Positions 5,251-7,928 of a stretch of DNA of 7,928 bases are shown piece by piece (position 1 is the first letter of the stretch; each line of letters begins with the position of its first letter). The DNA is from Domibacillus sp. (GTDB lineage: Bacteria > Bacillota > Bacilli > Bacillales > Domibacillaceae): positions 1-7,928 of the forward strand of contig JAPSKG010000103.1 of the NCBI GenBank assembly GCA_031177795.1, in the 5' to 3' direction. The translations under genes and the position numbers were made by a program. The notes below the pieces were generated by a model that saw nothing but the letters and a program-made list of their open reading frames with translations, was not told the DNA's origin and did no database searches.

Positions 5251-6339
5251 TTATTTTCCTTTTTTTCCACTGCTGTTTTGTTTTTCTTGTTTTTGTGCTT
5301 CTACAGGCTTTGGAGCGATAGATGAACCAACTTCAGTTTGATAATTGTTCGTTGACACTTTGTTGTTTCCTTCTGGTCCGGTAAGGGATCCTAAGTTTGG
5401 ATTTTTTAAAATAAAAGGCTTGGGTGCTGTAGGTGAGCCAAATCCTGTCTGATAGCTGTTAGACGGTACTTTATTGTTTCCTTGTGATTGAGAAGATGAT
5501 CCTTGTTTTTGGTTTTGGGAGCCAGAAGATTTAGCTGACATATCGGAACCAGCTTCTGTTTGATAATTATTGGACGGCCCTTTATTGTTTCCTTGTGATT
5601 GAGAAGATGATCCTTGTTTTTGGTTTTGGGAGCCAGAAGGTTTAGTTGACATATCGGAACCAGCTTCTGCTTGATAATTGCTGTTAGAGCTTTTGTTGCT
5701 TTTTTGTGGCTGGGAAGCCAATCCCTGTTTATTGGTTTTTTGTTTTTCTCCAGATGGAGTAACCACTGTGTCAGATCCGAACTCAGCTTGATATAGATCG
5801 GTAGAAATTTTCTTGCTTTTTTTAAATTTAAACCCAGTTCCTTTTGATTTAATGTTTCCTTTTTTGCCTGCCGGCTTAATGGCCATGTCAGAACCAAGTT
5901 CGGTTTGATATTTGCTTGTGGAAATATTGGGATTAGAGCTTTTTCCGCCCGAACTTTTTTGTTTTGATCCTTTTTGGCTTCCCTGAGATGAAGGAGAGAT
6001 CCCTTGTTTGTTCATGTATTTATGGAAGAAATACTCACCAATTGCGATCGGAATAGCAGATAAAAATGCAGCAGTTCCTAAAGAGATGCGTTCTTCAAAT
6101 AAAAATGATCCTAACAGCCAAACGCCTAATAGGGCTAAACCAAAATCAGCAATGGTTGCAACAGTGTTTCCGAACTTCGGCAAAATATATAAGTCCCCGA
6201 GAAGAAATGCAGCACCAGATAATAAAAAGCTGGTTATTAAGATATCGCCAAAATTCACATCATAAATAGCTCCTAAAACAATCCATAACACTAGGGTAAT
6301 CATGGCAAATTTCATTAAAAAGGCTTTAACATACTTCAT
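5251..6339 (-). CDS. DUF2512 (YndM-like) membrane protein with a six-copy repeat tail
   Basis: The 362-residue protein has two parts. Residues 1-110 resemble the DUF2512/YndM family of Bacillaceae, with about four membrane helices (roughly 5-25, 31-53, 59-80, 87-105) and family-like stretches GAIYDVNFGDILITS (23-37) and ATIADFGLALLGVWLLGS (61-78). The function of this family is not known to me. Residues about 112-362 are low-complexity, rich in S, Q, N, G and K, and contain six copies of a YQ(T/A)(E/G)xGS motif with tyrosines at 144, 183, 222, 259, 296 and 333, a period of 39, 39, 37, 37 and 37. The tail looks disordered and hydrophilic, and I could not fix its side of the membrane. The start is supported by AAGGAGGAAATT directly before the ATG. 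The gene appears monocistronic: divergent from the catalase, with its own terminator at 5192-5233. Confidence 0.85.
   Translation of the reverse strand: MKYVKAFLMKFAMITLVLWIVLGAIYDVNFGDILITSFLLSGAAFLLGDLYILPKFGNTVATIADFGLALLGVWLLGSFLFEERISLGTAAFLSAIPIAIGEYFFHKYMNKQGISPSSQGSQKGSKQKSSGGKSSNPNISTSKYQTELGSDMAIKPAGKKGNIKSKGTGFKFKKSKKISTDLYQAEFGSDTVVTPSGEKQKTNKQGLASQPQKSNKSSNSNYQAEAGSDMSTKPSGSQNQKQGSSSQSQGNNKGPSNNYQTEAGSDMSAKSSGSQNQKQGSSSQSQGNNKVPSNSYQTGFGSPTAPKPFILKNPNLGSLTGPEGNNKVSTNNYQTEVGSSIAPKPVEAQKQEKQNSSGKKGK
5469..5670. repeat. 111-bp tandem DNA repeat inside the DUF2512 gene tail
   Basis: Bases 5469-5528 are identical to 5580-5639, exactly 111 bp (37 codons) away. The similarity continues for about 30 more bases with only two mismatches. 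The other protein repeats share the motif but are diverged in DNA. This pair therefore reflects a recent in-frame duplication, and the locus is likely to vary in copy number between strains. Confidence 0.85.
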
Positions 6340-6344
6340 AATTT

Positions 6345-6352
6345 CCTCCTTG
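6345..6352 (-). promoter_or_regulatory. Ribosome binding site of the DUF2512 gene
   Basis: AAGGAGG on the minus strand, within the AAGGAGGAAATT that directly precedes the ATG at 6339. It is near the maximal match to the 16S rRNA tail and fixes the start. Confidence 0.8.
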
Positions 6353-6363
6353 GTTTTTGAATT

Positions 6364-6387
6364 TTTGAAATAACACAGTATTTCAAA
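6364..6387. promoter_or_regulatory. Perfect 9-bp inverted repeat in the divergent intergenic region
   Basis: TTTGAAATA (6364-6372) and TATTTCAAA (6379-6387) are exact inverted copies around the 6-base spacer ACACAG. The repeat lies 24 bases before the DUF2512 ATG and 108 bases before the catalase ATG. It could be an operator or a hairpin in the DUF2512 leader. It has no U-tract and a weak AT-rich stem, so it is not a terminator. I do not recognise it as a known regulator box. Confidence 0.4.
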
Positions 6388-6429
6388 CCTTATCTTTTCC
6401 TTTTTTCTAAATTTAACGCGTTCCTAATC

Positions 6430-6458
6430 GAATAAATGAAAATCAAGAGGTTACGCTA
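6430..6458 (+). promoter_or_regulatory. Possible forespore (sigma-G/sigma-F type) promoter of the manganese catalase gene
   Basis: GAATA (6430-6434) fits the sigma-G -35 pattern. TACGCTA (6452-6458), 17 bases on, matches the CATnnTA -10 pattern with two mismatches. The overlapping GGTTACGCTA also approximates a sigma-F -10. Transcription would start about 15 bases before the ribosome binding site. I see no clear sigma-A promoter in the interval. The match is modest and by eye. Confidence 0.28.
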
Positions 6459-6479
6459 ATGCGGTACTTATTTTTTGGC

Positions 6480-6487
6480 AAGGAGAG
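6480..6487 (+). promoter_or_regulatory. Ribosome binding site deciding the manganese catalase start
   Basis: AAGGAGAG lies 8 bases before the ATG at 6496. An in-frame TTG at 6475 would place this site inside the coding sequence and has no site of its own, so the ATG is preferred. Confidence 0.85.
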
Positions 6488-6495
6488 TGGCGTAT

Positions 6496-7323
6496 ATGTT
6501 TTTTCATGTAAAAGAGCTTCAATATAACGCAAAGCCTGACCGTCCCGATCCGGTTTACGCTAAAAAGCTCCAAGAAGTGTTAGGAGGGCAGTTTGGGGAA
6601 ATTACGGTGATGATGCAGTATTTGTTTCAAGGTTGGAATTGCCGGGGCAATCAAAAATACCGGGATATGCTTTTGGATGTTGGAACAGAAGAAATTGCCC
6701 ACGTGGAAATGTTAGCAACGATGATTGCCCAATTGCTTGATAACGCTCCTGTACAAGATCAAGAAGAAGCGGCAAAAAACCCAATTATCGCTTCTGTACT
6801 AGGAGGCATGAATCCCCAGCATGCCATTGTTTCTGGATTGGGTGCTACCCCGACAGACAGTGCTGGATATCCTTTTAACGCCCGGTATACGATTGCAAGC
6901 GGCAATTTGTTGGCTGACTTTCGGGCCAATTTAAATGCAGAATCACAAGGGCGCCTACAAGTTGTCCGTTTATATGAAATGACGGAAGATAAAGGTGTTC
7001 GCGATATGCTTTCTTTTTTAATTGCCAGAGATACTATGCACCAAAACTTGTGGATGGCAGCTATTGAAGAACTTGAACAAACAGAAAAAGCGACAGTACC
7101 AGCCACCTTTAACCAAGAATTTGAAAAACAAGAGGTGGCGTATTCCTTTTTGAATTTTTCAGAAGGAGAAGAAAGTAAAAATGGACGTTGGGCATCTGGA
7201 AAAAGTATGGATAAGCAAGGAGAGTTTCAATACGTTGATAAGCCTGAAGCATTAGGGCAAAACCCAATGTTGAATCCTGCACCTCCATATATTCATGGAA
7301 CTCCTTCGACTAAGCCCAGCTGA
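6496..7323 (+). CDS. Manganese catalase (di-manganese, YdbD-like)
   Basis: The 275-residue non-haem catalase breaks hydrogen peroxide down to water and oxygen at a two-manganese centre in a four-helix bundle. All five metal ligands known from the Lactobacillus plantarum enzyme have counterparts in the right order and spacing: Glu35 (GGQFGE), Glu66 and His69 (TEEIAHVE), Glu149 (NLNAESQGR) and His182 (RDTMHQN). The length is normal for Bacillus YdbD/YjqC-type proteins, with the usual proline-rich C-terminal tail (PAPPYIHGTP). The N-terminus MFFHVKELQYNAKPDRPDPVY also fits the family. The gene stands alone, divergent from the DUF2512 gene and convergent with the DUF3889 gene, and ends in a strong terminator. 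Related proteins occur in the general stress response and in spore coats (CotJC); the weak forespore-type promoter hints at sporulation but does not settle it. Confidence 0.95.
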   Translation: MFFHVKELQYNAKPDRPDPVYAKKLQEVLGGQFGEITVMMQYLFQGWNCRGNQKYRDMLLDVGTEEIAHVEMLATMIAQLLDNAPVQDQEEAAKNPIIASVLGGMNPQHAIVSGLGATPTDSAGYPFNARYTIASGNLLADFRANLNAESQGRLQVVRLYEMTEDKGVRDMLSFLIARDTMHQNLWMAAIEELEQTEKATVPATFNQEFEKQEVAYSFLNFSEGEESKNGRWASGKSMDKQGEFQYVDKPEALGQNPMLNPAPPYIHGTPSTKPS

Positions 7324-7342
7324 TGGGGATAATTCAAAAAAG

Positions 7343-7378
7343 AAAAAAGCAGCTGATTGAGGAATCAGCTGCTTTTTT
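7343..7378. terminator. Shared bidirectional intrinsic terminator between convergent genes
   Basis: AAAAAAGCAGCTGATT (7343-7358) pairs perfectly over 16 bp with 7363-7378 around the loop GAGG. Six A and six T at the ends give a U-tract on both strands. It lies 19 bases after the catalase stop and 50 bases beyond the DUF3889 stop, so it can end both transcripts. Confidence 0.95.
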
Positions 7379-7428
7379 GCCAACAAGAAAGAAAACAAAT
7401 GTTCAAATAGGGCTGGCTTCTATGCTTA

Positions 7429-7773
7429 TTAGTGAAAAGTTTCTTTAAAAGTTATACGCATTACTTCTTCAGTTTTAGGGTTGTATTCAATATTCACAAA
7501 CACACCAAATTCTTGTTCACCGCTACGCAGCCAAAGTTTAAACTTTTCAACGGCAAAACTTCCTGTTTGTTCTTTCCCAACATGCAAATAATCAATAATC
7601 GCGGCTTTGGGGTAGTGCTCTTTTGTTTTTTGCATAGCGAGCCGGCTCCACTTAGCGTACTCTGGAATAGGTTGTTCTGCATGGATCACAACCGAGGGAT
7701 TTAAGCTGAAGAAAGCAAGGCTTCCCATAGTCAACAAAAAGCAATAAAAAAAACAAAATGTAGTTTTTGTCAT
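7429..7773 (-). CDS. Small secreted DUF3889 (YqzG-like) protein
   Basis: The 114-residue protein has an N-terminal signal peptide: MTKTT, a long hydrophobic core to about residue 24, and a likely signal peptidase I site after IHA (residue 32), leaving a mature protein of about 82 residues outside the membrane. The mature part matches my recollection of the DUF3889/YqzG family of Bacillaceae: PEYAKWSRLAMQKTKEHYP, DYLHVGKE, EKFKLWLRSGEQEFGVFV and a final ITFKET. The spacing and alternating strands resemble a small PepSY-like fold; this is inference, and no function is known to me. The start is supported by AAAGGA 7 bases upstream. The gene is convergent with the manganese catalase and shares its terminator. 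No operon partner is visible. Confidence 0.85.
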   Translation of the reverse strand: MTKTTFCFFYCFLLTMGSLAFFSLNPSVVIHAEQPIPEYAKWSRLAMQKTKEHYPKAAIIDYLHVGKEQTGSFAVEKFKLWLRSGEQEFGVFVNIEYNPKTEEVMRITFKETFH

Positions 7774-7928
7774 GGTAACGTCCTTTTTTAGTTAAATTGT
7801 GTTGAATTTTTAAATCTATACAATAAGTTAACGGAAATGTTTTGATAAAAATGTTAGTAATTCCCTTGATAAGTTTTCAAAGTATAGGTTAAGAACTATA
7901 AACGATGTTATTAACTGTAAAACAAAAG
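7774..7928 (-). other. Upstream region of the DUF3889 gene, with weak promoter candidates
   Basis: This AT-rich stretch has no gene that I can support. On the minus strand, TTTACA (7921-7916) and TATAGT (7900-7895) each match sigma-A consensus at 5 of 6 positions, but the spacer is only 15 bases. A TATACT (7886-7881) lacks a good -35. A plus-strand ATG at 7905 is open to the window edge for only eight codons and lacks a ribosome binding site. Confidence 0.3.

Noticed and set aside
5469..5670. CRISPR array
   Set aside because: The repeat unit is 111 bp, in frame, with codons of a continuous protein and no unique spacers of regular length.
5406..5897. 163-codon minus-strand frame inside the DUF2512 tail
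   Set aside because: It is an alternative frame of the repeat DNA. Its apparent protein repeats follow from the DNA repeat, and it has no membrane segment or ribosome binding site.
6475..6495. TTG start for the manganese catalase, adding seven residues
   Set aside because: The added codons are the ribosome binding site itself, and the family begins at MFFH with the metal ligands in the expected register.

Overview
The window looks like chromosomal DNA from a low-GC, spore-forming Bacillaceae-type bacterium. Ribosome binding sites are strong (AAGGAG type), genes are tightly coupled, and intrinsic terminators are GC-stemmed with U-tracts. The window also holds three protein families typical of that group: DUF2512/YndM, a YdbD-type manganese catalase and DUF3889/YqzG. 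This placement is inferred from gene content; no rRNA or tRNA is present to confirm it.

Left part (1-5046, minus strand) is one operon read right to left. It begins with a recognisable TPP (thiamine pyrophosphate) riboswitch followed by an intrinsic terminator. Then come a LuxE-type acyl-protein synthetase, a LuxC-type acyl-CoA reductase, an ABC ATPase, an ABC permease and a substrate-binding lipoprotein that runs off the left edge. Three of the four junctions are 4-base ATGA overlaps. At the fourth, the ribosome binding site overlaps the preceding stop codon. The ABC genes belong to the SsuABC/TauABC/ThiXYZ group, and the riboswitch points to the ThiXYZ branch, which imports thiamine pyrimidine precursors.

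The standout observation is that a complete-looking LuxE/LuxC pair sits first in this TPP-controlled operon. In luminous bacteria LuxE and LuxC convert a carboxylic acid to an aldehyde. There is no luciferase (luxAB) and no LuxD here, so light production is unlikely. My hypothesis is a thiamine salvage route in which an oxidised (carboxylate) thiamine breakdown product is imported, activated by LuxE and reduced by LuxC. This is inference. The substrate is unknown and further genes may lie beyond position 1.

Middle part: 4970-5191 is gene-free, followed by a strong terminator (5192-5233). Next is a minus-strand DUF2512 membrane protein with a long six-copy repeat tail (5251-6339). A divergent intergenic region (6340-6495) holds a perfect 9-bp inverted repeat and a possible forespore-type promoter.

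Right part: a plus-strand manganese catalase with all five metal ligands (6496-7323) and a minus-strand secreted DUF3889 protein (7429-7773) converge on a shared bidirectional terminator (7343-7378). The last 155 bases hold only upstream sequence of the DUF3889 gene.
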